Shown one piece after another: positions 38,068-47,758 of a stretch of 64,000 nt of DNA (positions are counted from its first letter, which is position 1; each line of letters starts with the position of its first letter). The stretch comes from an uncultured Erythrobacter sp. (GTDB lineage: Bacteria; Pseudomonadota; Alphaproteobacteria; Sphingomonadales; Sphingomonadaceae). A model generated the notes under the pieces. The model did no database searches. It had not been told where the DNA came from and saw only the letters and a program-made list of their open reading frames with translations. The stretch spans positions 1,116,001 through 1,180,000 of the forward strand of contig CANMSD010000001.1 in assembly GCA_947500645.1 (NCBI GenBank), read 5' to 3'. The translations under genes and the position numbers were made by a program.

Positions 38068-39138
38068 CTAGGCTGTCGCTTCGAGCACCATATTGGTCGG
38101 CGTCTCGGCGGCACGGCGAACATCCTTCCAGCCAGCCTCCTGAAGCACTTCGGTCAACCGCTTCTGTCCAGCCTGTGCGCCCAACCCCAAGCCGACATCC
38201 TGGCTCAGCGAGTTCGGCGTGCAGACCGTAGTGGAGAAGGCATAGAAGATCTGGCCGAGCGGGTGCATGTTCTCGGCCATGCTGTCGCCCGCCATCGGCT
38301 CGACCAGCATGAATGTGCCATCCGGTTTCATGCTCTCGCGCACATGCCGCGCCGCGCCAACCGGGTCGCCCATATCGTGCAACGCATCGAAGATGCAGGC
38401 GAAGTCAAAGCCATCACCCGGATAATCCTGCGCTGTCGCGACAGCGAACTCGACATTGGTGAGACCCGCTTCGCACGCCTTGCGCTGTGCCTCCTCGATC
38501 GACGGCTCGTGGAAGTCGATCCCGACGAAGTGCGATTGCGGATAGGCCTTGGCCATCAGGATCGTCGATGAACCGTGGCCGCAGCCGACATCGGCGACTT
38601 TTGCACCCGCCTCCAGCTTGTCCTTCACGCCGCCGAGCGCAGGGATCCACTGTTCGATCAGGTTCGCCTCATAGCCGGGGCGGAAGAACCGATCGGTCCC
38701 GCAAAACAGGCATTGCGAGTGATCGCCCCACGGCCTCCCCTTGCCCGACTTGAAGATTTCGACCGACTTCTCGTTTTCCTCATATTGTGACACGACCGCC
38801 TGAATGAAGCCCTGCATGCAGGCAGGCTGCCCCTCGCGGCCCAGCACGAGCGCCTGCTCTTCGCTGAGAGAGAAGGTTTCAGTTTCGGCGTCATATGTAA
38901 CATAGCCCGCAGCGCAGACCGATCCGAGCCATTCGTGAAGGTATTTTGGGTTCTGCCCGGTCTTGGCCGCCAGCTGATCCAGCGTCATCGGGTCTTCGCC
39001 GTCCAATGCATCGAAGACACCGGCCTGGTCGCCGAGATAGGCCATGTAGAGGCTCAGCGCGCCCGCCACATCGCCGATCACCTTGCCAGCCAGTGCTTCC
39101 AGTTTTGCTTCGTCAAATGTGCTTTCAGCACCGCTCAT
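38068..39138 (-). CDS. Class I SAM-dependent methyltransferase with N-terminal winged helix (Rv2258c-like)
   Basis: 356 residues from ATG 39138, preceded by GAGGAGAGCGATC, a strong ribosome-binding site; the frame is open to 39189. The N-terminal 90 residues form a winged-helix dimerisation domain (LSLYMAYLGDQAGVFDALDG, LAAKTGQNPKYLHEWLGS). The Rossmann core begins with VADVGCGHGSSTILMAKAYP (motif I), FVGIDFHEPSI (motif II), FDFACIFDALHDMGDP (motif IV) and DGTFMLVEPMAGDS. This layout is shared with plant-type O-methyltransferases and mycobacterial Rv2258c. Its substrate is unknown. It stands alone, with a convergent hydrolase on one side. Confidence 0.85.
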   Translation of the reverse strand: MSGAESTFDEAKLEALAGKVIGDVAGALSLYMAYLGDQAGVFDALDGEDPMTLDQLAAKTGQNPKYLHEWLGSVCAAGYVTYDAETETFSLSEEQALVLGREGQPACMQGFIQAVVSQYEENEKSVEIFKSGKGRPWGDHSQCLFCGTDRFFRPGYEANLIEQWIPALGGVKDKLEAGAKVADVGCGHGSSTILMAKAYPQSHFVGIDFHEPSIEEAQRKACEAGLTNVEFAVATAQDYPGDGFDFACIFDALHDMGDPVGAARHVRESMKPDGTFMLVEPMAGDSMAENMHPLGQIFYAFSTTVCTPNSLSQDVGLGLGAQAGQKRLTEVLQEAGWKDVRRAAETPTNMVLEATA

Positions 39139-39283
39139 GATCGCTCTCCTCAATCCGAATTGAAACGACCCAGTGCTATTTTTTGTCATTGGCGCGACTC
39201 AGCGCGCGAACAAGCAGGGTACCACAATTTTTCGATCTCGTGAGAAGCGCGCAACTGCTCGACGTCAACCCGTTGCTATCAAA

Positions 39284-39967
39284 CTAAAACTTTGGCCGGG
39301 CGAACCAGATCGTGTGGTGTGCGCCTTTGTTGTTGGGACGGGAACGGACGCGCAGCTCCTCCACATTCAGCCGCGCCTCTTGCAAGCGCCTGCGAAAGCC
39401 ATGGTCCGGCGCAGCGGACCACACGGCCAGCACCCCGTTGGGCGTGAGAGCATCGCGCGCCTTGGCCAGCCCCGTGCGCGAGTAGATGCGATTGTTGTCC
39501 GCCCGCACCATTCCGTCCGGGCCATTGTCGACGTCGAGCAGGATCGCGTCGAACTTCTCGCACGTCCCGTCGTTCGCATCGTCGATCATTGCCGCGACAT
39601 CGCAGATCTTGAGATCGAGCCGCGGATCGGACAGCGAGTCCCCCGTCAGCTCTGCCATGGGGCCTTCCGCCCATTCGATGATCTTGTGCGATATCTCCGC
39701 GACGACCGCCTGACCCTTCTCTCCCATCCGCGCGAGCGCCGCGCGATAGGTGAAGCCCATGCCATAGCCACCGATCAGCATGCGCGGATTGTCATGAGCT
39801 AAGCGATCGAAAGTGAGCTCCGCGAGCTGCTCCTCGGAGAAGCGCATCCGCGTGCTCATCAGCTCATTATAGCCCAGCACGATCATGAAATCGCGCCCGT
39901 GGCTGTACAGCTCCAACACCTCCCCATCGGGGATTTCAACCGTGTCGATAAGTTCGCGTTTCAGCAT
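39284..39967 (-). CDS. Spermidine-synthase-like methyltransferase-fold protein
   Basis: 227 residues. Features: FMIVLGYNELMSTRMRFSEE near the N-terminus, then the glycine-rich MLIGGYGMGFTYRAALARMG that binds the decarboxylated SAM or SAM moiety in spermidine synthases, VVAEISHKIIEWA, LKICDVAAMID and FDAILLDVDNGPD. It is shorter than classical SpeE (about 280 residues) and lacks its N-terminal beta-barrel extension, so polyamine synthesis is not certain. It begins nine bases after the aspartoacylase-like gene, so both probably form an operon. Confidence 0.75.
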   Translation of the reverse strand: MLKRELIDTVEIPDGEVLELYSHGRDFMIVLGYNELMSTRMRFSEEQLAELTFDRLAHDNPRMLIGGYGMGFTYRAALARMGEKGQAVVAEISHKIIEWAEGPMAELTGDSLSDPRLDLKICDVAAMIDDANDGTCEKFDAILLDVDNGPDGMVRADNNRIYSRTGLAKARDALTPNGVLAVWSAAPDHGFRRRLQEARLNVEELRVRSRPNNKGAHHTIWFARPKF

Positions 39968-39976
39968 GCCGCGCGG

Positions 39977-41026
39977 TTAGACGATTTCGTCTTCGTCGAA
40001 CAGGCCATCGGCAAAGGCCGCGTCCTCGATATCGCTCAGCCGGTCTTCCGCAGTTGCCGCACGCTCAACCTCGGCAATGTGTATCAACGCGTCGCCCTGG
40101 TTCACCACCGGCAGGTTGGTGCGGCCAATGATGACGCCGGAGATATGCGCCTCCACGGGTTCGTCCATGTCGCCAAACGGATCGGCGAGGAAACCAACGG
40201 CTTCCCCTTTTTCGACCACCGCGCCGTTCGTTTTGGTGGCGCGGAATATCCCGCCAGCTGGCGCGCGCAGCCAGCTTGTCCTGTGGCTGCGGATCGGTTT
40301 CGCGCCCACCTTGCGCGGCAGTTTCACGTTCATGCCGAGATGCGCCATGACGCGCAGAATTCCCTGCACTCCCACGCGCATGCTGAGCTCGTCGAAGCGC
40401 AGGGCCTCGCCTGCCTCCATCAGCAAGACGTCGCAATCATGATCGGCAGCAGTTTGTCGCAGCGAGCCCTCGCGCAGGCTGGAAACGATGATAGCAGGCG
40501 CGCCGAACACATCGGCCAGCTCGGCCGCCTTGGGACGGTCCTTGCTGATGCGGATTTGCGGCAAGTTTTCACGGTGCAAACCGGCCGAATGCAGGTCAAT
40601 GCCGATGCTGCAACGCGCGATGATCTGCTCAGTGAAATGATAGGCCAGCTGAGCCGCAAGCGACCCCTTGGCTGAGCCCGGAAAGCAGCGGTTCAGATCG
40701 CGCCGGTCGGGTAGGTAGCGTTGGTGCTGGACGAAACCATAGGCGTTGACGATCGGAATGCAGAGCAGTGTTCCCGCGAGCCGCTTGGCCGAAACGGCAT
40801 TGATCAAACGGCGGCAGATCTCGACCCCGATAATCTCGTCGCCATGCACGCTGCCGCTGACGAACATCACCGGCCCCGGCTTCAATCCGTGGATGACGCG
40901 AACCCGCATGGAAATCTCTGTCGCGGTCGAAAGTCGGCTGACCGGGATGTCGATGGTTTCGCTGGAGCCCGGTTCAACGAGATGACCGCCGAATTCAAAC
41001 GGCTGGACAGAAGGGGATTTGACCAA
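39977..41026 (-). CDS. Succinylglutamate desuccinylase/aspartoacylase family zinc hydrolase
   Basis: 349 residues. The zinc-binding set is visible: VSGSVHGDEIIGVEICRRL (His and Glu of the HxxE motif), substrate residues in YLPDRRDLNRCFPGS, and IDLHSAG (second His). The C-terminal third (about 255-320) is a biotinyl-like barrel: APAGGIFRATKTNGAVVEKG and AHISGVIIGRTNLPVVNQGD. This arrangement is seen in the M14-type deacylase family often paired with RimK-like ligases; none is found here. It precedes the spermidine-synthase-like gene. The reaction is probably amide hydrolysis of an N-acyl amino acid; the exact substrate is unknown. Confidence 0.85.
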   Translation of the reverse strand: MVKSPSVQPFEFGGHLVEPGSSETIDIPVSRLSTATEISMRVRVIHGLKPGPVMFVSGSVHGDEIIGVEICRRLINAVSAKRLAGTLLCIPIVNAYGFVQHQRYLPDRRDLNRCFPGSAKGSLAAQLAYHFTEQIIARCSIGIDLHSAGLHRENLPQIRISKDRPKAAELADVFGAPAIIVSSLREGSLRQTAADHDCDVLLMEAGEALRFDELSMRVGVQGILRVMAHLGMNVKLPRKVGAKPIRSHRTSWLRAPAGGIFRATKTNGAVVEKGEAVGFLADPFGDMDEPVEAHISGVIIGRTNLPVVNQGDALIHIAEVERAATAEDRLSDIEDAAFADGLFDEDEIV

Positions 41027-41132
41027 TTCGAAGATATCTTTCCGAAAGAAAGCGTTTGTGAGGCACCTTGTTTACTCCAACCGTTTCGCGCGCGCACCAG
41101 AAAAGAGAGCGGGTCAGACAGCAAAGCGACAC

Positions 41133-41165
41133 AAAAAGGGCCGCTCAGGTTTCCCCAAGCGGCCC
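41133..41165 (-). terminator. Rho-independent terminator downstream of pnp
   Basis: On the minus strand, GGGCCGCT and AGCGGCCC form an 8-bp stem around TGGGGAAACCTG, followed by TTTTTGTG, 22 bases after the pnp stop codon. Confidence 0.85.
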
Positions 41166-41187
41166 ATCTTGATCTTGCGAGAAGAAC

Positions 41188-43476
41188 TTAGTCCTTCAGG
41201 AAGTCCGGCATCGACGCTGGGCCGTCATTGCCGCCCTTGTCACCGCCGCCTTCGCCGCCATCACGGCGCGGACCGCGACCACGGCCACCGCGACGATCGC
41301 CGCCGCCACGAGGACCGCGATCACCGCGCGGCTTGTTTTCGCGCGGCGGACGGGTGTCTTCCAGCTCTTCGCCGGTTTCCTGGTCGACCACACGCATCGA
41401 CAGGCGGACCTTGCCGCGATTGTCGATCTCGAGGACCTTGACCTTTACTTCCTGGCCTTCGGAAACAACATCGGTGACCTTCTCGACGCGCTCGTTCTTC
41501 ATTTCGGAGACGTGGACCAGACCGTCCTTGCCGCCCATGAAGTTCACGAATGCGCCAAAGTCGACGATGTTGACGACCTTGCCGTTGTAGATCTTGCCGA
41601 CTTCGGCCTCTTCCACGATGCCTTCGATCCAAGCCTTGGCGGCTGCGATCTCGTCAGCGTTAGAAGACGAGATCTTGATCGTGCCTTCATCGTCGATGTC
41701 GACCTTGGCACCGGTCTCAGCGACGATCTCACGGATGACCTTGCCGCCCGTGCCGATAACGTCGCGGATCTTCGACTTGTCGATCTGCATGGTTTCGATG
41801 CGCGGTGCGTGCTTGGACACTTCGCCGCGCGATGCACCGAGTGCTTCGGTCATCTTGCCCAGGATGTGCGCACGGCCGGCTTTCGCCTGCTCGAGCGCCT
41901 GGGTCATGATTTCCTGCGTGATGCCGGCGACCTTGATGTCCATTTGCAAGGACGTGATGCCTTCTTCAGAACCAGCCACCTTAAAGTCCATGTCGCCCAG
42001 GTGATCTTCGTCACCCAGAATGTCTGACAGGACGGTGAAGTCTTCACCTTCAAGGATCAGACCCATGGCAATGCCGGAAACCGGACGCTTCAGCGGAACG
42101 CCAGCATCCATCATCGACAGGCTGCCACCACAAACGGTCGCCATCGACGACGAGCCGTTGGACTCGGTGATGTCTGACAGAACGCGGATCGTGTACGGGA
42201 ATTCTTCCGTATCGGGCAGAACCGGGTGCAGCGCGCGGTAAGCGAGCTTGCCGTGGCCAGTCTCACGACGGCTGGTGAAGCCGAAGCGACCAACTTCGCC
42301 GACCGAGTAGGGCGGGAAGTTATAGTGCAGCATGAAGTTGTTGTACGAGAGGCCTTCCAGCCCGTCGATCATCTGCTCAGCGTCTTTGGTGCCGAGCGTG
42401 GTGGTGCAGATCGCCTGCGTTTCACCGCGTGTGAACAGCGCCGAACCGTGGGTGCGTGGCAGCAGGCCAACCATCGCCTCGATCGGGCGAACTTCGTCGG
42501 TCTTACGGCCATCGATGCGCTGACCATCCTTGAGGATCGCCTTGCGAACGATGTCGCTTTCCAGCTTCTTCACGAGCTTGAGGCGGCCCATATATTCGGC
42601 CGGATCGCTCTCAGCGAGGTCAGCGTAGTGATCGCGTGCCTTTTCACGCGCTGCGTTCACTGCGTCCTGACGGGCAGACTTGTCGGTGATCTTGTAGGCA
42701 GCTGCCAGATCATCACCGATGACACCGCGCAACTCTTCGAGAGCAGCGGTCTTGTCTTCGACCGGATCGAGTTCCCACGGATCCTTTGCAGCCTGTTCAG
42801 CGAGATCGATGATCGCACCGATAACCTTGCGGCTTTCCTCGTGTGCGAACATCACCGCGCCGAGCATTTGCTCTTCGGTCAGTTCTTTCGCTTCGGATTC
42901 GACCATCATCACCGCGTCTTGCGTCGCAGCGACCACGAGGTCGAGATTGCCATCTTCGCCCAGCGCATCGGTGATGGTTGGGTTGAGAACGTATTCGCCT
43001 TCATTGTTGAAGCCAACGCGTGCCGCACCGATTGGGCCCATGAATGGCAGACCGGAAATGGTCAGAGCAGCTGATGCCGCAATCATCGCAACGATGTCTG
43101 GCTCCGTCTCGCCATCATAGGAGAGAACCTGACAAATTACGTTGATTTCGTTGTAAAAACCTTCGGGGAACAGCGGGCGACATGGGCGGTCGATAAGACG
43201 GCTGGTCAGCGTTTCCTTTTCGGTCGCGCGGCCTTCGCGCTTGAAGAAGCCGCCCGGGATCCGGCCAGCTGCTGAGAATTTTTCTTGATAGTGAACGGTT
43301 AGCGGGAAGAAATCCTGGCCTTCCTTCACAGATTTGGCGGCGGTGACTGCGCACAGCACCACGGTTTCGCCATAGGTGGCCAGAACAGCGCCGTCGGCTT
43401 GACGGGCAATACGGCCGGTTTCCAGAGTGAGGGTTTTCCCGCCCCACTCCAGCGATACGGTTTTCGTGTCGAACAT
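41188..43476 (-). CDS. pnp: Polyribonucleotide nucleotidyltransferase (PNPase)
   Basis: 762 residues, a full-length PNPase: two RNase PH domains ([20 protein letters not shown] at the start; [20 protein letters not shown] for the second), the helical linker between them, the catalytic region with [18 protein letters not shown], a KH domain ([20 protein letters not shown]) and an S1 domain ([20 protein letters not shown]). The C-terminal tail is rich in Arg and Gly ([16 protein letters not shown]), a common degradosome- or RNA-binding extension in alphaproteobacteria. The enzyme degrades RNA 3' to 5' with phosphate and acts in the cytoplasm. It follows rpsO with a 210-base leader that may carry autoregulatory hairpins, as in other bacteria. 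Confidence 0.98.
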   Translation of the reverse strand: MFDTKTVSLEWGGKTLTLETGRIARQADGAVLATYGETVVLCAVTAAKSVKEGQDFFPLTVHYQEKFSAAGRIPGGFFKREGRATEKETLTSRLIDRPCRPLFPEGFYNEINVICQVLSYDGETEPDIVAMIAASAALTISGLPFMGPIGAARVGFNNEGEYVLNPTITDALGEDGNLDLVVAATQDAVMMVESEAKELTEEQMLGAVMFAHEESRKVIGAIIDLAEQAAKDPWELDPVEDKTAALEELRGVIGDDLAAAYKITDKSARQDAVNAAREKARDHYADLAESDPAEYMGRLKLVKKLESDIVRKAILKDGQRIDGRKTDEVRPIEAMVGLLPRTHGSALFTRGETQAICTTTLGTKDAEQMIDGLEGLSYNNFMLHYNFPPYSVGEVGRFGFTSRRETGHGKLAYRALHPVLPDTEEFPYTIRVLSDITESNGSSSMATVCGGSLSMMDAGVPLKRPVSGIAMGLILEGEDFTVLSDILGDEDHLGDMDFKVAGSEEGITSLQMDIKVAGITQEIMTQALEQAKAGRAHILGKMTEALGASRGEVSKHAPRIETMQIDKSKIRDVIGTGGKVIREIVAETGAKVDIDDEGTIKISSSNADEIAAAKAWIEGIVEEAEVGKIYNGKVVNIVDFGAFVNFMGGKDGLVHVSEMKNERVEKVTDVVSEGQEVKVKVLEIDNRGKVRLSMRVVDQETGEELEDTRPPRENKPRGDRGPRGGGDRRGGRGRGPRRDGGEGGGDKGGNDGPASMPDFLKD

Positions 43477-43649
43477 TGATTTTCCTTTTGAACCCGCGCC
43501 GCCATATTGCGTGCACGGGGCCTACATGTGCCGGGGATACCGTCCCGGTCCGGTGCGGGGTTTTTTCTATACCCCAAAGGCTCAGCCGCCGAATTGCGGC
43601 CAGTGCCGATTTGTCGGCTGTAGCGCATCGTTGCACGGCAGCCCAAAGC

Positions 43650-43674
43650 AAAACGGCCCCCGTGATGGGAGCCG
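43650..43674 (-). terminator. Hairpin between rpsO and pnp
   Basis: On the minus strand CGGCTCCC-ATCAC-GGGGGCCG (8 pairs with one T-G) is followed by TTTTGC, 13 bases after the rpsO stop. It is either a terminator of rpsO or a processing/attenuation site ahead of pnp. Confidence 0.65.
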
Positions 43675-43686
43675 CTCGCGAAACTC

Positions 43687-43956
43687 TTACTTACGAAGAC
43701 CCAGTTTCTGGATCAGGGCGTTATAGCGCTCGACGTCTTTCTTCTTGAGATAGGCGAGCAGGTTGCGACGCTTGTTGACCATCATCAGAAGGCCGCGGCG
43801 CGAATGGTTGTCTTTGTGATTGCCTTTAAAGTGATCGGTGAGGTTGCGGATACGCTGGGTCAGGATCGCGACCTGTACTTCGGGACTGCCAGTGTCGTTC
43901 TTACCCTGGGCGTTGTCCTTGATGATCTTGGCTTTTTCTTCGGCGGTTACCGACAT
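43687..43956 (-). CDS. rpsO: 30S ribosomal protein S15
   Basis: 89 residues, the usual length. Signature S15 sequence: [40 protein letters not shown] and [21 protein letters not shown]15 binds the central domain of 16S rRNA early in small-subunit assembly. It starts 11 bases after truB and is followed by pnp, the classic truB-rpsO-pnp order. Confidence 0.98.
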   Translation of the reverse strand: MSVTAEEKAKIIKDNAQGKNDTGSPEVQVAILTQRIRNLTDHFKGNHKDNHSRRGLLMMVNKRRNLLAYLKKKDVERYNALIQKLGLRK

Positions 43957-43967
43957 GATATTCTCTC

Positions 43968-44903
43968 TTACTCAGCGACATCGGGAAGGTTGAAGCCCCG
44001 CACGATCTTGCTCGTGCCGCCAACAAGTTCCACTAGCGCTACCGGAACATTATCCAGCATCGCGCAGTAGAGCCCATCGCTTTGGGGCAGTTCAGACAGG
44101 ACCCGGCCCTGGCGGACCGCCTGCGCACTAGTCTGATCGAGATTTAAGGCCGGGATGTCGTCCAGCCCCGCCTCGAGCGGCAGGAGTAGGTCATTAAGTG
44201 GCGCCCCGTTACCAATTTCGTTGAGTTTGTCCAGCGAAATCGCGTGGTTTTCGCTGAAGGGACCCGCCTTTGTACGCCATAAATAGGTAACGTGACCGCA
44301 GGTTCCAAGGGCGCGGGCGATATCACGGGCGAGCGATCGGATATATGTGCCCTTGGAAACATGGGCTGTGAGGGTGATTTCCCTGGGCGTTTTCGCACTA
44401 TCCGCGATGGTCAAAGCATGCACCGTGACTGTGCGCATCTTCAGTTCGACCGTCTCACCCGCCCTCGCTCGATCATAAGCGCGCTTGCCATCCACTTTCA
44501 GCGCGGAATAGGCTGGCGGGACTTGCTCGATTGGCCCGGTGAATTGCGTCAACACCGCCTCGACCTGTTCGAGTGAAGGCATGACATTGCTGCGCTCTAT
44601 CACCTCGCCCTCAGTATCGAGCGTGTCGGTCTCCTCACCAAAGAGGATCGTGAAATCGTAAATCTTGCTGGCATCCAGCATCCGGCCCGCCAGCTTAGTC
44701 GCCTCACCCAAGGCAATTGGCAAAACCCCCTCCGCCAGCGGATCGAGCGTTCCGCCATGCCCGACCTTGGTCTTGGCATATAGTCCCTCGCGCAAATTGC
44801 GCTTCACCGCCGCGACCGCTTGTGTCGAGCCAAGCCCGCGCGGCTTGTCGAGGATTAGCCAGCCATGCGGCGCCGGATACTTAGGGTCTGGCCGTTTGCT
44901 CAT
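43968..44903 (-). CDS. truB: tRNA pseudouridine(55) synthase TruB
   Basis: 311 residues. Motifs: [42 protein letters not shown] with the catalytic Asp in [42 protein letters not shown] and a C-terminal domain. It converts U55 in the T-loop of tRNAs to pseudouridine. It is the first gene of truB-rpsO-pnp. Its usual upstream partner rbfA is not here but about 18 kb further right, beyond the galactose locus. Confidence 0.98.
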   Translation of the reverse strand: MSKRPDPKYPAPHGWLILDKPRGLGSTQAVAAVKRNLREGLYAKTKVGHGGTLDPLAEGVLPIALGEATKLAGRMLDASKIYDFTILFGEETDTLDTEGEVIERSNVMPSLEQVEAVLTQFTGPIEQVPPAYSALKVDGKRAYDRARAGETVELKMRTVTVHALTIADSAKTPREITLTAHVSKGTYIRSLARDIARALGTCGHVTYLWRTKAGPFSENHAISLDKLNEIGNGAPLNDLLLPLEAGLDDIPALNLDQTSAQAVRQGRVLSELPQSDGLYCAMLDNVPVALVELVGGTSKIVRGFNLPDVAE

Positions 44904-44934
44904 GCGCGCCTGCTAGGGCGCCAATGGTTTTACC

Positions 44935-46386
44935 TCAAGCTGGTTCGGGCGCTGTGTCCGCTCCGCCGAGCGAGAAGATCGGCGTTTCGCCATAGACCAG
45001 CTTGTTCATCACCAGTGCTGTGAGAACCGACAGCAGCAAGGTAACCGCCATGCCGTGGATGTAATGCGCAGGCTCCCACACCATGCTCCAGAAGCCGTAG
45101 AACACGACGCCTGTGACCACGCCGATCATCGCCGCGCCTGCCTTCACATTCTTGAACAAGAGGCACACCACGAAGGCGCTTAGGATCGGCATGGAGAGCA
45201 ATCCGTAAAGCTCTTGCACGGTGTTGATCAGGCTTTCCTGACTGGCGAAGAACGGCACGAGCAAGAGTGCGAGCACCGACATCGCGATCGAAACGATGGC
45301 GCTAAGCTTGCCAACCGATTTCGGCTTTTCGACATAGGCCTCGTGAATGTCGCAGACGTAGAGCGCGGCTGAAGCGTTAAGGATGGAGTTGAAGGTCGTG
45401 AGCACTGCCGCAGCCAGAGCCGCAGCGAACGCCCCAGACAGCCATACCGGCAGGACGTCGCCAACGATCCGGCCATAGGCGGCATCGCCAATATCCCCGT
45501 ATAGCTTGTAGGAAACGATGCCTGGGATCACCACAATCGCAGGCACGATCAGCAGGCGGATTGCCGCTGCGGTCAGCACGCCCTTTTGCGCTTCCTTGAT
45601 ATTGGGCGCAGCCATTGCCCGCTGCGTGATCGTCTGATTGGTCGACCAGTAGAAGGTCTGAATAAAGATCATGCCGGTCAACAGCGTGTGCCACGGGATT
45701 GGACTGTCATTCGCCCCAATCAGCGTAAGACGATCCGCTGGAATGCCCGTGAGGTCGAAATCGATCGCCTGCAGCGCGAGATAGACGACCAGCAAAGCGA
45801 GACCAAGGATCAGCACGCCGGAATAAGTGTCCGACACGGCGACCGCGCGCAGACCGCCGAAAATCGCATAGGCGGCACCGACGCAGGCGAGGATCACCGC
45901 TACGATCAGGATATTGTCGAGATCGGTATCCAGCCCCACCATCGAGAGCAGAAACAGCGAGCCACCATAAAGGATCGCGGGGAGGAAAATGAACAGATTG
46001 CCAAACAGGAACAGCACGCTGATCAGTGCGCGAATGTGCTTGTCGTTGTATTTCTTCTGCAACAGCTCTGTCGTCGTAGTGCAGTTGTTTTTGTAATAAA
46101 CTGGCAGGAACACAAACGTCAGGATCAACAGGCCGGCGACAGCGGCAAATTCCCACCATGCAAGCAGAGCCATCTGATTGCCATTCATCCCGATCAGCTG
46201 GTCGGTCGACAGGTTGGTGAGCGTGATCGAGCCGGCGATAAAGTACCATTTCAGCCCGCCATTCGCGAGGAAGTAGTCCTTCTCGCTGTCATGGCCCGAG
46301 CCAAGCTTGCCGCGGCAATGCATATAGGTCGCAAAGGCGATCAACGCTGTGATGCCAAAGAAGACAGCGATCTGGACTGCATTCAT
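44935..46386 (-). CDS. Sodium:solute symporter (SSS/SGLT-like), likely galactose or galactoside transporter
   Basis: 483 residues with about 13-14 membrane segments. SSS features include DYFLANGGLKWYFIAGSITL, NLSTDQLIGMNGNQMALLAW, YAIFGGLRAVAVSDTYSGVL (the conserved GG-x-A-V-x-x-T-D/S signature) and FYWSTNQTITQRAMAAPN. It resembles the SGLT subgroup of sugar symporters. It is the last gene of the minus-strand arm (AraC, TonB receptor, GH27, symporter), 26 bases after GH27. From context it probably carries galactose or a short galactoside across the inner membrane with sodium. Substrate specificity is inferred. Confidence 0.88.
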   Translation of the reverse strand: MNAVQIAVFFGITALIAFATYMHCRGKLGSGHDSEKDYFLANGGLKWYFIAGSITLTNLSTDQLIGMNGNQMALLAWWEFAAVAGLLILTFVFLPVYYKNNCTTTTELLQKKYNDKHIRALISVLFLFGNLFIFLPAILYGGSLFLLSMVGLDTDLDNILIVAVILACVGAAYAIFGGLRAVAVSDTYSGVLILGLALLVVYLALQAIDFDLTGIPADRLTLIGANDSPIPWHTLLTGMIFIQTFYWSTNQTITQRAMAAPNIKEAQKGVLTAAAIRLLIVPAIVVIPGIVSYKLYGDIGDAAYGRIVGDVLPVWLSGAFAAALAAAVLTTFNSILNASAALYVCDIHEAYVEKPKSVGKLSAIVSIAMSVLALLLVPFFASQESLINTVQELYGLLSMPILSAFVVCLLFKNVKAGAAMIGVVTGVVFYGFWSMVWEPAHYIHGMAVTLLLSVLTALVMNKLVYGETPIFSLGGADTAPEPA

Positions 46387-46412
46387 TTAAGTAACTCTCC
46401 CAAACTCTCTAT

Positions 46413-47642
46413 CTACCGAGATAACCGATAGACTGCGACATCACGTGCACCAACGGTTACCGATAGCGGGGAACTCGTATCGCCCGCATCTGCGCCACTC
46501 CAGACATTGCGGATATTGAACGCGTCGCTTCCAAAATCGACTTCAAAACCACTGAAATTGTCTTTCAAACCATCTTCAGGCCAAGCGTAGTTTTCACTTA
46601 GTGGTTGGTTGCCGCGATTGAGAAACGCCAGCGCAAAGTCGCCCCCTGCCAGCGGACGAACCCAGACTTCGAGGCCATCTCCTTTGCGTATGGGGTAACC
46701 CTGGATGCCCTTTGGGTCCAGCGCGACGGCAAGCAGCTCCCTGTTCTTCAGCACGGCGAGCTCTGCCTCGTCGAGCTTCCTGATATCTGTGCCCAGGATC
46801 AGCGGCGCTGCGAGCATCGCCCACATGGCAAAGTGCGCGCGGTTCTCTCCCAAGCTCGCGAGATTACCGAACTCAAGCATGTCCGGGTCATTCCAGTGCC
46901 CGGCGCCGGCTGCCTGTCGCTTGCCGTCTTGCATGTCGAGTATCTGCATGATGCCGTACGATTTCCACGTCCCGTGATCGACCGTACAGTCCCAACAATT
47001 GATAATGTCGCCCGTTGTGCGCCAGAGATGTCCAACGTCTTTTGCCCAGGTCCACGGTTCGCTTTCGCCCCACTCGCAGATCGAAAAGACCATCGGACGG
47101 CCCGCTGCGTGCATGGCATCACGCATAGTGGTGTAGGCCTCGATCGGGTTGCGCTGGGCATCGCCCTCTCCAGTGTAGCACCAATCGTATTTGAGATAAT
47201 CGACACCCCAACGCGCGTATTGCAAGGCGTCTTGATATTCATAGCCTTGGCTGCCGGGACGCTTCTGACATGTGTATTCACCGGCATCCGAGTATATTCC
47301 GAATTTGAGCCCGCGCGCATGAATATAGTCGCCAAGCGCTTTCATCCCGGAAGGAAAGCGTTCGCGATCAGGCTGGATAAAACCATCCTCGTCGCGTTCA
47401 CCATGCCAGCAATCGTCTAGATTAACGTACACGTATCCGGCGTCGCGAAGGCCCGTGCTGACAAGTGCGTCTGCGGTTTCGCGGACGAGCTGCTCGTCAA
47501 TATCGCAATCGAATTTGTTCCAGCTGTTCCAGCCCATAGGCGGAGTTTGAGCCAGCCCCTCAAACTTTTGCGCGGCGGCTGGCGATCCTACGCCGATGGC
47601 AATGGCAACGAAGGCAAAAAGACGAAGGTAGGGAGTGAGCAT
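46413..47642 (-). CDS. Exported alpha-galactosidase, glycoside hydrolase family 27
   Basis: 409 residues with a signal peptide (LRLFAFVAIAIGVGSPAAAQ), so periplasmic or exported. GH27 motifs: TPPMGWNSWNKFDCDIDE, YVNLDDCWHGERDEDG, KFGIYSDAGEYTCQKRPGS, the nucleophile in YLKYDWCYTGEGDAQ, VFSICEWGESEPWTWAKDVG and HWNDPDMLEFGN, whose Asp region carries the acid/base. A C-terminal beta domain follows (from about 315). It releases terminal alpha-galactose. It lies between the TonB receptor and the symporter, so it would trim substrate in the periplasm before uptake. Confidence 0.95.
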   Translation of the reverse strand: MLTPYLRLFAFVAIAIGVGSPAAAQKFEGLAQTPPMGWNSWNKFDCDIDEQLVRETADALVSTGLRDAGYVYVNLDDCWHGERDEDGFIQPDRERFPSGMKALGDYIHARGLKFGIYSDAGEYTCQKRPGSQGYEYQDALQYARWGVDYLKYDWCYTGEGDAQRNPIEAYTTMRDAMHAAGRPMVFSICEWGESEPWTWAKDVGHLWRTTGDIINCWDCTVDHGTWKSYGIMQILDMQDGKRQAAGAGHWNDPDMLEFGNLASLGENRAHFAMWAMLAAPLILGTDIRKLDEAELAVLKNRELLAVALDPKGIQGYPIRKGDGLEVWVRPLAGGDFALAFLNRGNQPLSENYAWPEDGLKDNFSGFEVDFGSDAFNIRNVWSGADAGDTSSPLSVTVGARDVAVYRLSR

Positions 47643-47670
47643 GGCGTAAACTCCGTGGCAAAATGACGAA

Positions 47671-47700
47671 GGCGGACACTCCTCAATTGGAATGCCCGCC
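47671..47700 (-). terminator. Hairpin between the TonB receptor and GH27 genes
   Basis: On the minus strand GGCGGGCATTCC and GGAGTGTCCGCC form a 12-pair stem (two G-T) around AATTGA, in the 116-base gap after the receptor stop codon. The following run is TTCGTCATTTTG, not a clean T-tract, so it may be a leaky terminator or an RNA-stability hairpin giving more receptor than enzyme. Confidence 0.55.
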
Positions 47701-47758
47701 TGTCCCCCGGCCCTGTCGGACCCATCGCGCGACGCGATGCTTAGCGGCCGATGCAGGC

